Shown piece after piece: positions 1 to 11,546 of a stretch of DNA of 64,000 nucleotides. The notes below the pieces were generated by a model. The model was not told where the DNA came from. It worked only from the letters and a program-made list of their open reading frames with translations, and ran no database searches. The stretch's first letter is position 1, and each line of letters starts with the position of its first letter. Source of the stretch: Nectonema munidae (lineage: Eukaryota; Nematomorpha; Nectonematoida; Nectonematidae). The stretch lies in assembly GCA_030549495.1 (NCBI GenBank), contig JAUIRK010000855.1, positions 692,001 to 756,000 of the forward strand, in the 5' to 3' direction. The position numbers and the translations under genes are program-made.

Positions 1-736
1 GTATTATACATCGAGAAGCGCTTGCGTCAAGAAAAATGACTCAACCGCTTAAGAAACGCTTGAAGCGGCCATTAGCATTGTAAGTTATGTTAAAGCAAGC
101 GCTCTCAACTCTCGACGGTTGTGCCTGGGTTTGGAATCCGACTACAAAGGACTCTTGTTCCACACTTCTGTGCGTTCGCTGTCAAAAGGCGATATGTTGA
201 TTAGGCTTGGGCATTTGCTCCCTGAAGTGGCACAGTTATTGGAAGAAAGAAATAAATTGTGGAAAAAAAATTTAATAAATTGTGAAAAAAAAATCTATAA
301 AAAATGCTAATAAATTGTGAAAAAAATCTAATTGATATACATTTTATAATTATGAGAAATGCCTCATCTTTTTAATACAGTGGTCTTCAATTTAACTTTA
401 TTGCTTTGATACTTTATTCATGATGACGTTTGCTTTAAAAAAATAATCTCCAAATAGTTTTTAATTTAATACAAATAATATATCATACAAAAATATGTTT
501 ATAAGAAAAATAACGTTCATACTATGTTTGATAAAAAAAATTTTTTTAAAGAAATAAATTTAGTATATAAACAAAATTTCGAGTTTGTAAAATGACACAA
601 AAAGCAAAATGTATATTTACCCACTAAACACTGAATAGGTTAAAATTACTTTTTTTAGTGAACGATAACTGTGGTGGGAAATTGAGAGTTCGCTCACTAA
701 AATGGGGAATTATAGAAAAAAGGTTAAGAAGCACTG
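1..736 (+). mobile_element. hAT transposon remnant, 3' part (ZBED5/FAM200-like transposase)
   Basis: The plus strand around 70-260 encodes residues resembling the ZBED5/FAM200 group of hAT transposases: a stretch like IVSYVKASALNSR, then LLFHTSVRSLSKGDML, which matches the family signature in which a short helix ends in a 'LL.HT.VRWLS.G' block. The reading frame runs open to about 308 and then passes into AT-rich non-coding sequence. At 720-736 the sequence ends in AAGGTTAAGAAGCACTG, the inverse complement of the usual hAT end CAGTGCTTCTTAACC, so the element probably stops at 736. The window edge cuts off its 5' part. The catalytic core and dimerisation tail are absent, so it is a dead internal-deletion copy. 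Confidence 0.7.
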
Positions 737-840
737 GTTTAGAGTGTTAGCGCAAGCGTATATACAATTACATATACAATTTTGAAATTCTTGACATAAA
801 ATTTCATATTTATTTGTATTAATACACGCTTGACACAAAA

Positions 841-905
841 TAGATCTAGACATACATTCACACATACATACATACATATACCAATACAATTACATATAGA
901 TATAC
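841..905. repeat. (CATA/CATACA) simple repeat tract
   Basis: Degenerate CATACA/TACATA microsatellite in AT-rich DNA just beyond the hAT end. The rest of 737-1120 shows no gene. Confidence 0.6.
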
Positions 906-1120
906 ATGCATACTACATACATATTGACATAAGACAACCATGTCTTAAAATACTTAAATCTCAGGTTAAAATAGTGAACTTATCAAATCATTACTCCTGA
1001 CGTTTTCCTATTGTTCTGAAAGAGAGAGAACTAGATTCTACGAACTAAAAATGCTTTTTCCATTGTATGTTAACAGTATATTTATAAATATTGATTCTAC
1101 ATTATAAAAAGAGTATAGAA

Positions 1121-1454
1121 CAGTGGTTCCCAACCTCGAGTCGTGAAGATGAGATAAGAAGTGAGCAATATTTATATTATATATGGCCACATTCCAGATT
1201 CCATATAGAGGGAAAAACTTGTTTTAATAGGATTCGGACAATAAGTGCACACATTTATGTATATTTCAAAGAAGTCCTATGGAGCAAAATAAGGTTGGCA
1301 GAGAGGAAAGAGGGGGAGAGGTTCTTAATTTCCAATCTAAATACAGAAATCGAATGCATGTATGTAGAATCGTATCTTGGCCGAAAGCTATCTAGCATCC
1401 AACCAAACCCTTAGGACATTGTTTGAAAAAAGATAGAAAGGTTGAGAATCATTG
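1121..1454. mobile_element. hAT-type MITE
   Basis: The block begins CAGTGGTTCCCAACCTCGAG and ends AAGGTTGAGAATCATTG, which read inverted is CAATGATTCTCAACCTT. These are imperfect terminal inverted repeats of the CAGTGGTTCYCAACC hAT class enclosing about 334 bp without transposase similarity. The eight bases on each side do not match convincingly, so the insertion is old or one end is eroded. A 107-codon open frame inside it is fortuitous. Confidence 0.65.
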
Positions 1455-2315
1455 GACTTAAATAGAGCTTATGTTTAAGTGAAATAACCACATGAAGCAC
1501 ACTCTTATTTTGCAAAAAAAATTATTATTGTAGAACTATTTCATTTTAGTTTTGGGAGATTTATTTTTGTTGCATAAATTAAATGGCATGATAAGTAGAC
1601 ATTATGCCCAAGAATTCAATTTTTACACAAATTGGAGTCATTTTCAACAGTTTTCCATTACCTTAATTAAGACACAAAAATATTGTTGCTCTCAGACAAA
1701 CCTCAATCTTATGATCAAACGAACTTCCATGTAAATATAAGCTTTGAAAAGAATACTTTTGGACATGCGAGAAATGTGCGTAGAGAGTAATAGAACAGAA
1801 TAAGCGCTATTTGCAAATAAAAACCTTTTTCCTTTAGCGTGAAAAGAAAGTGTCTAATGGATGATGAAGTGTACAACTTTTTCTAATTGAAAAGAAACAT
1901 CACGAATGATTTCATGAGGAAAACATCATTTAAACTTGAATCAGTTAACAAATATTCAGATTGAATATCTTTTCATATCACCTGATAAGAATATTACAAA
2001 TAAAAAAAGCTAGGATTATCAAGAAATTCCTTAAATGAAACTACAGAGATAAGCGAAGCTAACTAAATCTTTTAAAAAAGGATTTTTCTAGCACAAGTTC
2101 TAAAAAATTTATTTCTTATAAGAGTCGATCTAGCAAGGAAAGATCATTATACAATGAACAGCAAAATTACATCCTGTATATAGTATAGAAGAAATGATGG
2201 AGGTCATATTGACATAACTTATCTACTCACAGATGAAACATTTTTAGTGATTAAACACCAAAATTTGGTGTATTAAATACGGCAAGTAAAATTTATTTTC
2301 AAGTGTATATATACC
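1455..2315. other. AT-rich spacer, no feature seen
   Basis: No coding similarity, RNA gene or clear repeat was recognised in this stretch. Confidence 0.5.
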
Positions 2316-2878
2316 ATTTTTACTTTAAGTTCGTCCTTTTTCACTTTAAGTTCGTCCTTTTTCACTTTAAATTCGTCCTTTTTCATTTTAAGTTCGTTTT
2401 TTTTCATTTTAAGTTCGTCTTTTTTATTTTAAGTTCGTCCTTTTCATTTTAAGTTCGTCCCTTTTCATTTTAAAAGTTCGTCCTTTTTCACTTTAAATTC
2501 GTCCTTTTTCACTCTAAGTTCGTCTTTTTTCATTTTAAGTTAGTCTTTTTTCATTTTAAGTTCGTCCCTTTTCATTTTAAATGTTCGTCCTTTTTCACTT
2601 TAAGTTCGTCCTTTTTCACTTTAAGTTCGTCCTTTTTCACTTTAAGTTCGTCCTTTTTCATTTAAGTTCGTTTTTTTCATTTTAAGTTCGTCTTTTTCCT
2701 TTTAAGTTCGTCCTTTTTCATTTTAAGTTCGTCCCTTTTCATTTTAAAAGTTCCTCCTTTTTCACTTTAAGTTCGTCCTTTTTCATTTTAAATGTTCGTC
2801 CATTTTTACTTTAAGTTCGTCCTTTTTCACTCTAGGTTTGTCCTTTTTCATCATTTTAAGTTTGTCCTTTTTCATTTT
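2316..2878. repeat. 21-bp minisatellite (about 27 units)
   Basis: Tandem array of a pyrimidine-rich 20-21 bp unit, consensus CCTTTTTCACTTTAAGTTCGT on the plus strand. There are roughly 27 copies with point variants (CACTTT/CATTTT, AGTTCG/AATTCG). A CCCTTTTCATTTTAAA-type variant recurs near 2458, 2566 and 2732, which suggests a weak higher-order period. Read on the minus strand, a 21-bp unit translates as the heptad KKDELKV, but the 20-bp units keep breaking the frame, so a real protein is unlikely. Confidence 0.9.
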
Positions 2879-3148
2879 GAGGCAATTATAAGAGATATTC
2901 CTATTCTGATTTCATATTCAGAATCTATGCAAAAAATTGAAACCTACAGTACTAATATTGAAACCACTTTTATCCCGCCTGCAATAAGTTTTAAACAAAT
3001 GGCTGCACCCACAATTTATGTACTCGTCCCGCAAACCCACACGCGTGGCCCGTCCCGTGGAAGCCTCTACTGGGAGCAGAATTCGGCTCTTCCTATCAGA
3101 AATATGTAAAAATTAGGCTATAGGGGTAACATCTAAAATCATAGTAAC

Positions 3149-3154
3149 TTTATT
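3149..3154 (-). terminator. putative polyadenylation signal of the ENTPD gene
   Basis: TTTATT on the plus strand is AATAAA on the minus strand, about 120 bases beyond the stop codon at 3272. It is the nearest canonical signal. Confidence 0.45.
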
Positions 3155-3271
3155 TATAATTACGATTAAATTTTTTCGAATAAAAAATGTGAATCGTTCT
3201 GAGATCAAAAATTAAGAATATACTTGTTTTAAAATTTCTACACTGAATATAGTCGGAAAGAAAGCGAATGC

Positions 3272-4558
3272 TTAAAGCTTATTCAGAATTACTCCAAGAG
3301 CCCACGATACTTTGTACCCATTTACCTTCTTCGCGACAAAAATCGTGTCATTGTAAGAAAACTTGAAAATCTTCATCAATAAAATACAGGCATAGGTGGA
3401 ATCCAAGCAGGAGAAAGTTTTGCTATCTGGCAAAACGATGGATGATTTGTCTGTAGTTCCATTGCACATCTTGAGACTTAGGTCGCAATAAATGCCCGCC
3501 TTAACTTTGTAAAGAGGCGCCTCGAGGAGAGGATAATCCAGAAATTGTTTTAAATCATTTAAAATATGATAAAAATTGGAAATGAGGAAAAATGCGTTAT
3601 CTTTCGTACTGTGCTGGGATGAGGTTAAATTTGAAGAGGATTCAGAGCTTAGTTTTCCCTGAGCAGACTTCTGAGAAGAAAAGATTGATTGGGCAGAGGA
3701 ATAGAGGGATTTATAGCAGGCATTTTTAATAGAAGAAGATGATGCGTCAGAAGTATTTACCTTTTGAGAAGTGGAAATGGTAAAATTGCGTTTTCTGAAG
3801 TTCCATTGGCTCGCGTCTCCACAAATAAAGCAAGGGCTCTGTATAAAATTTTCGCTATGACTGGTCTTATTGCTAAACATTATCAAATTACCATACCGAG
3901 CCTCATTTAGTCCTACACCCAAGAAACTTTTGGTGAAGAGTGATTCGTTGGTTTCCGACAGTTGCAAATCGAAAGAGACGGGTTGGGATTTGGCGTATGT
4001 CACTTGCATGGACGCTCCGCCCAAATCAATCGCGCCATAAACCCTGTCAGAGTCGAGTAGGAATTTGATTGTGCGCCACGATAAAACGCCTTCTTCAGTC
4101 TCAGAAAGCATTCTCACTTGCTCAATTTTGAAGATTGATTTTCTTTGCAAGTGCTTTTGGATGAGAAGAAACGTTTTGTTTCTCGTGTTTTCCGGAATAA
4201 GGCGAAAACCTGCAGTCGCGAGTAACCAAAGAGAAGAGCTATGCTGTAAATGATAGGGAATCTCTTCTTTGCAAAAGGCAATGAGAGTAGATAGTCTCTT
4301 CTGCAACTCTTGAGGATGCTTTGCTAGGGTAGCGAGTCCCGGCTTTGCTTCTTTGAAGAGCTCCTGCTCCAGGTTGAGTTTAGGCCCATCGCGCACTAAT
4401 TTGTAGATATGCGCCTTGGTGCTGCTGCTCCCCGCGTCAAGAACAATGAAGTAGACGGCTTGTTTCGACGACATTATACTCTTCAATTCTCCACGCCAAA
4501 TAAAATAGAAAAGCAAAGCCAGGATCAGAACACAACTTTTATTGACAGAGAAAGACAT
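3272..4558 (-). CDS. ecto-nucleoside triphosphate diphosphohydrolase (GDA1/CD39 family)
   Basis: 428-aa protein that would hydrolyse nucleoside di- and/or triphosphates. All five apyrase conserved regions are visible. ACR1 is VLDAGSSST near residue 39, ACR2 is LLATAGFRL near 112, and ACR3 is TEEGVLSW near 154 with the expected catalytic Glu. ACR4 is GAIDLGGAS near 175 and ACR5 is VSWALG near the C-terminus. Residues about 8-21 form a hydrophobic signal peptide or signal anchor, and at least eight N-x-S/T sites fit passage through the ER. There is no C-terminal membrane helix, so it resembles the NTPDase5/6 type (ER or secreted, often diphosphate-preferring) more than NTPDase1/2/3/8. The length equals that of typical ENTPD5. 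A Ser-rich insertion lies around residues 265-325. The coding region is uninterrupted, whereas vertebrate ENTPD genes are intron-rich. The first Met is chosen because it gives the hydrophobic leader; Met29 is an alternative. The subgroup is uncertain. Confidence 0.93.
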   Translation of the reverse strand: MSFSVNKSCVLILALLFYFIWRGELKSIMSSKQAVYFIVLDAGSSSTKAHIYKLVRDGPKLNLEQELFKEAKPGLATLAKHPQELQKRLSTLIAFCKEEIPYHLQHSSSLWLLATAGFRLIPENTRNKTFLLIQKHLQRKSIFKIEQVRMLSETEEGVLSWRTIKFLLDSDRVYGAIDLGGASMQVTYAKSQPVSFDLQLSETNESLFTKSFLGVGLNEARYGNLIMFSNKTSHSENFIQSPCFICGDASQWNFRKRNFTISTSQKVNTSDASSSSIKNACYKSLYSSAQSIFSSQKSAQGKLSSESSSNLTSSQHSTKDNAFFLISNFYHILNDLKQFLDYPLLEAPLYKVKAGIYCDLSLKMCNGTTDKSSIVLPDSKTFSCLDSTYACILLMKIFKFSYNDTIFVAKKVNGYKVSWALGVILNKL

Positions 4559-4602
4559 GGAAAAGATTCAGGCAAAGGAAATGGAACTAGATTTATATTG
4601 AT

Positions 4603-4621
4603 CCTGAAAATATGAACAAGT
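4603..4621 (-). promoter_or_regulatory. possible 3' splice site in the ENTPD 5' leader
   Basis: On the minus strand, 45 bases upstream of the ATG, CTTGTTCATATTTTCAG is a good acceptor (pyrimidine tract plus CAG). A 5'-UTR intron ending here would make the gene intronless only in its coding part. Confidence 0.3.
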
Positions 4622-4984
4622 TTCTACACACTCATGCACACGTTTACAAATAAGCTCCTATGCATTAGAGAGATCTCGTTTGTGGCAACAGCGGTTAAAC
4701 GTGGAGTATGAATATAATTAGCACTTTCTTAGCCCTATTTTGAGACAAGTTAGATTTTTCCATAAACAACGCTTAAGGAAATTTACCCATCGGTTTATTT
4801 TTGGGAAAAAATAGAACACTATTTCTGGGAAATCAAAATTTTTAAAGAAAGTTTACAAAATAAAAAAATTCCCCCAAAAAGTCGATAAGCTTATAAATGC
4901 TTAATCAGACTGTTTATTTTCCATTATACAATCTGCCCACCTGAACACAATTTTAATAAATTGAAAAAACTGTCATTTTTAATC

Positions 4985-5230
4985 ATTTATAAATATTTTC
5001 AGTTTAGCATCTGCTGAATTCAGTGGTGATGTCCATTTTTTATGAAAATAAATCAAACCTGACAAAAAATTGATTTATATATCACAGCTCATTTTATTTA
5101 AATAATTATATAAAGTTTTCACATTCCGATTTTCATGTGAGCCAAATTTAGTGGTGACGCTCATTTTTTATCAAAATCAATTAAACGTGTAAAAAATCGA
5201 TTAAACCTGTCAATCAATGTCATATAAAAA
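4985..5230. repeat. two-copy degenerate tandem repeat (~120 bp)
   Basis: The segment around 5018-5075 (TTCAGTGGTGATGTCCATTTT and following) recurs with substitutions at 5146-5210 (TTTAGTGGTGACGCTCATTTT and following), each leading into a run of AAATCAAACCTG-like sequence. It is an old tandem duplication of unknown origin. The rest of 4622-6220 is AT-rich with nothing recognisable. Confidence 0.45.
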
Positions 5231-6224
5231 AAAAGTTCAAAATAAATCCTACTTGCAGTATTTCTCTGCTAATTATTTTCTTAATTAATTTAATGAAGCA
5301 ACTTTAGGTGTTTAATTCACTCAAAATATTTCATTTGTCAGTAAATTCGATATCTCGACAGGACCTCCATCGTTTTGGCTATGAATTGGTTATCGGCTGG
5401 TAGTCTCTAAGTCATTTCTTCTATACTTTACTTACAGTATGTAATTTTACTATTCATTCTATGATGATGTTTTCTTGATTGTTTTCTTTCATCAGAAATT
5501 TTTTTTGCAATCTGTGTTCGAAAAAACTTTTTTAAGGATTTATTTTGAACAAATTTTACCCACTTTCATTGCATTCTGATTAATGAATCTTCTTGATGAT
5601 CTTAGGTTTTTTTATCCGTATATCTTCATTGTTTAATTATAAAAAGTTATCCAAATTCTTCATAGGACTCTCTCTCTTTCACACAAAAAGAAAGATAAGG
5701 ACAAATTTAATTTTAGTTTTTGGCATCAGTGATAGTTTTGATAACTCTGAACTTTCAAAATTTTCAAATTTACTACCCATCTTATAGTTAAATGATCATG
5801 TAATCCTAGATGATACGCTATAGATTTAAAGATTTTTCATTTGCAAAAGAGGAACTTCTTTTTCCGGTCAAAATCTTTTTTGAAGGACCGAATATAAGAT
5901 CATTACACCACTTCCTAGTTAATTGAAACCTGGTAGATCTTCCATTTAGTAAAGAAACCTTTATTTTGATAACACATTTTCTTTTCAATTAGTTTTCAAC
6001 TTGATTCCTTCTCTCATACCAATCTTCAAAATATTTTATAATACGTTTTGTTTTTTTTAATAAATATTTCATACTCAAGATGATTGTAGAAAGTATTATA
6101 AGCCAAAATTTACAAAAAAAAAATGATATTTTTAACATATAACGATTTTCTGATAAAATTTTACAGAAATCATTTTTGGAAAGATTCTCAAGCATACATC
6201 ACGAATTCAATTGTCACTTACCGA

Positions 6225-6515
6225 TATTTTTAACAGTATTAGCCAAAATGGAGTACAGAAATAAAATAATCATAGTCAATTTGGTACAAAATATATATTT
6301 AAATAAAATTTGAATCAATATTTTTGGAGACAATTTTTAGCAATAAATCTCATATTGATAGACACTTATTTGTATTTTCGGAACCTAAATGCAAAAACTG
6401 AGTACAGAAATGAAACCAGCATGGCCGATCTAGTACAAAAACCTATTTTATGTAAACTTTGAAGTAATATTTAATTAGATATATTTCTAACCAATCAAAA
6501 TTTTGATTGGCATTT
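6225..6515 (-). repeat. ~150-bp satellite, two degenerate units, reversed, with 20-bp palindrome
   Basis: Read on the minus strand, this segment matches the tandem array at 17020-17590. Shared landmarks on the plus strand are GAGTACAGAAATGAAACCAGCATGG, TTGGAGACAATTTTTAG and TTTTCGGAACCTAAATGC. At 6491-6510 sits a perfect 20-bp palindrome, CCAATCAAAATTTTGATTGG. The other array has the same palindrome core at the same relative position. The two loci are therefore copies of one element, inverted with respect to each other. Confidence 0.7.
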
Positions 6516-9400
6516 TAAAAAAGTAATCCATGATTATTGAATAAAATCAAATATATATTTAAAACTGTATATATTTTAAATTTTCAAGGGAGTATCTAAT
6601 ATAATCACTTTTTGAAAGTTTATTAAAATGTGTAGATCGCAACCAAGTTTCTAAATTTTTTCTCTTTTCCTATTTATAAAAACTTTTTATTTCTTTTATA
6701 ATTTTTTATTGAAATTGACCTATTAATTATTTTGATCTTTCAACTAGTAAATTATAATATGGATTCATAACTTTTGGAGATTTAGTTTGAAAAAACGTGT
6801 GAACACGATTGTGCTCAGGTTGTCGAATGGGGGTTAAGCCATAAGTTTTTAAAACTTTGTTTACGAATCAATAGGTATTGATGAAAAACCAATAAAAAAA
6901 ACTTCACACAGTTTAGTAGTATATGAATACTGAATACAATTTACTTTTATTTAAATGCTTATTTTTACCTACATCATTATAAAAAAATAACATGAAATAC
7001 ATATTTAAATAGTCACGATATTTTATGTATATACTTTAAAAATCTTAAAACTAGTGCAAAAACATTGTTGATAATGTGTACTTTTCTTCAAAGGTAAATC
7101 TTCAATAGATTTAAGCATTAAAACCAAATCAGTGTATTAAAGGCATAAAAATGGAAAATATTCTACTTTAAATTCAGTTTTAAAAAGGTGTAAAAAGTAT
7201 GCACCTCTTGTTCCCTATAAGCGCGTTAAATTTTATTCGTTAAGTCAGTTCTGTTCCTTGGTTGCATTATAAAAAGTAATGAATTGTATTTATTCGCGAA
7301 AAGCATGCTTTGAAAAAGTTGAAAGAAAAAAACAAAAGGCTAAGATCAGCTGTTTGAAATCGTAATAGGTCAATTTATGCAGCTAAAAGGAATTCACAAT
7401 TTGCTTATAACCTATTTTTGAAAATTATGGAAAATGATACTTTTTCCTGGCAACTAATTTTTGGATACAAAACATAAATTTTCCAAAATTCGCATTTTTG
7501 GTTAACACTTGAATGAAAAATTCGCGGAAAATTTTGTTACAGTTCAATATATATCTCAAGACAAATCAATGATGAAGTACTTTGATCGACATCCTTGTAA
7601 GCAATGTATATAAAGCAAAGCAATTAAGTTTGGATGCAAAGGTTGGTGCTTTTCTACTTCTTATAGACACCATTTTGATTTTATCAGGGAAAAGCAAAAT
7701 AACAAAGAGTGAGAAAAAGCTTATGCGAAAATTGGATCAACTTGCATCAAAAGCATCCAAAGTTTCACATAAGATAAAACATTGTATTTTTTCTTCTCTG
7801 ATTATTTTCTCAGAAAAGCGTATACAAATCTTTTATCCTTGGATAAAAGGATAGGATATATGAGAACAATCCTTGAACATCACTTCATCTTATAATCACT
7901 GTTATCTCAAAAAAAGCGAAAAATTCAAGAGGAACAGTTTCTTCTTGTAGAAGAGTTCGAGTTTCAGGAGTTCACTCTAAACAGCATTCAACTAACTACA
8001 ACTCAGTAATTAAGAAAATAGCTTACTGCCTAGCTAACTAACAAGTATCTCAGAACAACCAACTAACCTACTAGTACTGCGCCAAAAGGGTTGCGAATAA
8101 AAATGGGTGCGCAAAAAGGGCCGTACCAAAACGAGCCATTCTCTATGATTGCCTTTAGATGGATCCACAAAAATATTACCGTATGTAGTTATAGTAGTTT
8201 ACCTAGGAAAAAACTTTTCTAGAAGATAATGCCAAAAATTGAAATTGATTGTCCAAATTTGATTTTCCTGTATTATTCAAGGATGGGAGAAATCGATAGG
8301 TTGAATCGATGTAACAACAAGTATATAGTATTAGCATATGAGGTAAAATGGGTACTTCAACGTGTTCACTTGGAAAATGCGTGGTACTTCACAAAAACGT
8401 GTGCAAAAAACCTTTAGTGGATTTAAAAGGGGACAGAACAACGTATTAGTGGATCAAAGAATCACATACTCTTCAAAACTAAATATCATAAAAGGAGGAG
8501 ATGTGCTTAGTTGACTTCAAAAAAACAACGAGAGAATGTATGCAAGATCGGGTTATGATTACTTATTAAGCTAAACCTATCATTGGATCTGAGCGATGGG
8601 CCAAAAAATAGCACACCCGTTTTTGAAAAAATCAAAATCCAAAAATAATTCCTTTTTGCATAAGATGTGTTAACAGAATGTAGTTAGAAAAATAAATTAA
8701 ATTCAAGTGGAAAATTTTTTTTACTTGTGCTAAAAGTTAACAAAAATAATGAATAAAAATGAAATGGTAGAATGCTTAAATAGGAGAGATGAATGGGTGG
8801 AAAAATTGTGGAGTATGAGATTAGTCAGAATACTCAAATTCTTAGAAGAGAAATATTCTAGGGATGACAAGTTTGCTAGGCGGCGACTAGAGTGACATTT
8901 GCTCTTCTTTACGCCAACTTATACAAGACATATAAAGGTGAACTAAAATAAGTTAGCACTTCCAATAAAAATGAAGCGTGTCTTACTTTCTCATGCCTCA
9001 ATTCTGTGAATTCAGGTTCTGTATACAACATTCCCTCTGCCCAAATACAACACGAGGGCGTGTTTTTGGGAAATTAATTCTGTGAAAGTATGCTCTTTCC
9101 AACGTGATCTCTGTCTTTATTTCAGATACTAGTATAGATAGGATACAGAAGGCGTTCTTGGAAAACACAACGCGTTATAACTATGAATGAGGTATAGTTT
9201 AGATAATGAGTGATTACTGAATACCTAATAAAATCGCATAATGATTTGTCAATCAAACTCAAATGTATTGCATAGCTTATATTATAATAAGTAAATAGAC
9301 TCTTGGCATGTAGTATTTGCTCAAAAGAAAATGTCTACACAAATTAGGCATTACTATTATTGTGGGCGATAGCAAGTACGGAGCATAATCAATATATAAA
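6516..9400. other. AT-rich spacer without recognised gene
   Basis: Only short open frames occur, for example 7582-7854 (90 codons, Lys-rich, no recognisable domain) and 8229-8417. Neither has conserved motifs or convincing splice context. No RNA gene was seen. Confidence 0.4.
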
Positions 9401-9517
9401 ATTAAACTTGAGAGACATTTAAAACGATAGTAACTTTAGATCAAACTCTTTATAATATTTATCATTCTTACTTAACATTATTTCAAAAAAATCAACAGAA
9501 TTCTTTTTAATTTTTTA

Positions 9518-10010
9518 TTAGTGCGATTTTTGACTTTTTTTTGTCACTATTTCTTGAATACGCGGTTCATTACCAGAAATAGCGCATCGTAAATTATTTT
9601 CTATGTCGAGTCTATTTCTCGATTTGGTTTTATCTGAAAATAAAGCCGAAAACACAGCTTCACAAAGATAGGTTGATCCAAAAAGGAGCAAAATTTTTAG
9701 AGCTTTATGTGCCATTTTTGAAAAAGCTTCAAGATCCAGTTCTTTAAAATCATTTTCAGCAATAGAGTTAAATATTAGAAACTCTTCTTGGACATCATCT
9801 AAATCATCTTCAACCTCACATTGAAATGGATTTATAATAAACTTCCAGGCTTCTCCATTTTTATCTACATCTGGGAAGTATCTCATAAATTCTGCTTTTA
9901 AATTTTCAAGATGTGTAATTATTTGTTTTTTCAAATCATGATTCAGAACATTTTGATTTAGAGCTAAGTCCAAATGACTAAAGCTGGCTACATTCCTTTG
10001 CTGAATTCGA
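9518..10010 (-). mobile_element. hAT transposase C-terminal fragment (ZBED5-like, dimerisation domain)
   Basis: A 151-codon minus-strand frame carries the C-terminal half of a hAT transposase. It shows NLKAEFMRYFPD, then NPFQCEV, then the hallmark dimerisation block LLLFGSTYLCEAVFSAL followed by KTKSRNRLDIENNLR. This is the hATC region that lets subunits multimerise. It stops with a tail like that of vertebrate and invertebrate ZBED5-type copies. Similarity fades upstream of about 10010, and neither the zinc finger nor the catalytic region is nearby, so the copy is truncated. No clear terminal inverted repeat was found beside it. It belongs to the same broad subgroup as the fragments at 1-736 and 44398-44915. 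Confidence 0.8.
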
Positions 10011-10317
10011 CACTTCCAGAAATCTATCTTAGCTATGAAGGTTCGAATTGTAATGATGTGTCAAAATATTATGTTTCATCCTTGCAGTTTAAGATTGAGA
10101 GTATTTAAGGCTTCAAAACACCGACAAGATAAGTTAAGGATAGTTGAAAAGCGGATGTTATGATATTTTTATTATATGATATTTTTTAATCTCTTATAAT
10201 TTGAATGACACTAATTAGCGGCTTTAATTAGTCTTGAGTCTGCTCAACTACTGAATTTTTAATAACTTTACTGTAATTTTTTTATTCTAAAGTGTACCTT
10301 TTTTTCAATAAATTGGT

Positions 10318-10342
10318 CTTCTTCTTCTTCTTCTTCTTCTTG
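10318..10342. repeat. (CTT)n microsatellite
   Basis: About eight CTT triplets. Confidence 0.85.
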
Positions 10343-10594
10343 AACAGCGGATGATTTGAACCTAACACAAAGATCTTTTTTCTTTTGTGAATCTAAACAA
10401 TTTCTACTTCATTTCGTTAATCATAAAGAATCCCAAGCATGTTACCTTTTGATAACCAACGTGTTTAGTCAGATATGTGTTAAACCTCAAATAGCCATTG
10501 ACAAGTGAAAAGTTTAAAGAAATGAAGTGCTTCAAAATTCAAGGCATATAAATTAAAGTTGATTAAAACTGCTATTAGGGTTTTTGTCTCGTAA

Positions 10595-10891
10595 ATGCCC
10601 ATGAACTTTGCTGACTTTTTCACATTATCAGGAAGTTTTGACAAATATGAAAAAAGATTTCCTTACATGCTTGATGTTTTTCGCGCGAAAAAGAAAGTAT
10701 CCAAGCAAAGTATGCTTTTTAAAGTTCCTGGTCGTTGGAATTCTTTTAGTCATTATAAAGATTTTCTTGATGGAAATGTGCTTGATGCATTAATTGAAGA
10801 AGCAACTTTGAACAGCTACCGAGCATGTACATCAAGTCTATGTTATATTTGCAATCCAGAGATGCACAACACACCTGCAGTATCCCCTTAA
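10595..10891 (+). other. unrecognised 98-codon open frame
   Basis: The frame has a less AT-biased, more protein-like composition than its surroundings (segments such as GSFDKYEKRFPYMLDVFRAKKK and a Cys-rich CTSSLCYICNPEMH end). A CATTATCAG acceptor-like site lies at its front. I recognise no family. A transposon or LINE-derived piece is the likeliest explanation given the setting, but it could also be an isolated exon. Confidence 0.2.
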
Positions 10892-11546
10892 ACTCTTTCT
10901 ATTTCCTTTTAATTATATGTTCTTCTAACACTTTACGCATTTGAATTCCATTAATACTTTTATTCATATATTATGTACCTTTAACTTTTTATTTTTAAAC
11001 TTTGTATTATTTACTTACATTGTACACTTTTATGAAATTGTACATATTATATAGTTTTATTATTATTATCATTAACACATATCTACACATCAATACAGAA
11101 GCCTACTATTACTACACCTTCTTTTGATTTCCACAACTGATAGAGCGACACGTTTAGCGGCTTTCATTAGCCTTCTGTATGCTCTTCGAATTGAGTGAAT
11201 TATGAAAATCTTCTTTTAAGTGTTGATTATCATTTAATAAATTTTCGTTTCTTTCTTTAAGGAGGAATATTTTATCAACATTTCAAAAAAACTTAAATAT
11301 AAACATAAAAATATTAAAACATAAAATTCATTTTATTGAAAAATCACAAAAAAATTGGAAAAAAAACATTTTTTTGTCTTCACTAAGACTTTATAAAGCT
11401 TTATATTTTAAAACCTTAAAGATCAGAAATATGAAACTTCTACCCGTAAGGTTAATGCTTTTCGATTTAAAATAAACTCGTCTCCAAACAGTCGTGGTAG
11501 ATTAATGAAAACAAATACTTGAAAAAAATGTTTTAAGGGATATATA

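Noticed and set aside
1091-1414. 107-codon open frame
   Set aside because: It lies within the hAT MITE bounded by inverted ends and shows no transposase similarity.
2990-3085. GC-rich patch (CCCGCAAACCCACACGCGTGG region) as an exon or RNA gene
   Set aside because: No splice sites, fold or family signature. It resembles decayed transposon ends, but I could not support a specific call.
7582-7854. 90-codon Lys-rich open frame as a gene
   Set aside because: No domain, no splice context, and the composition matches the surrounding AT-rich DNA.
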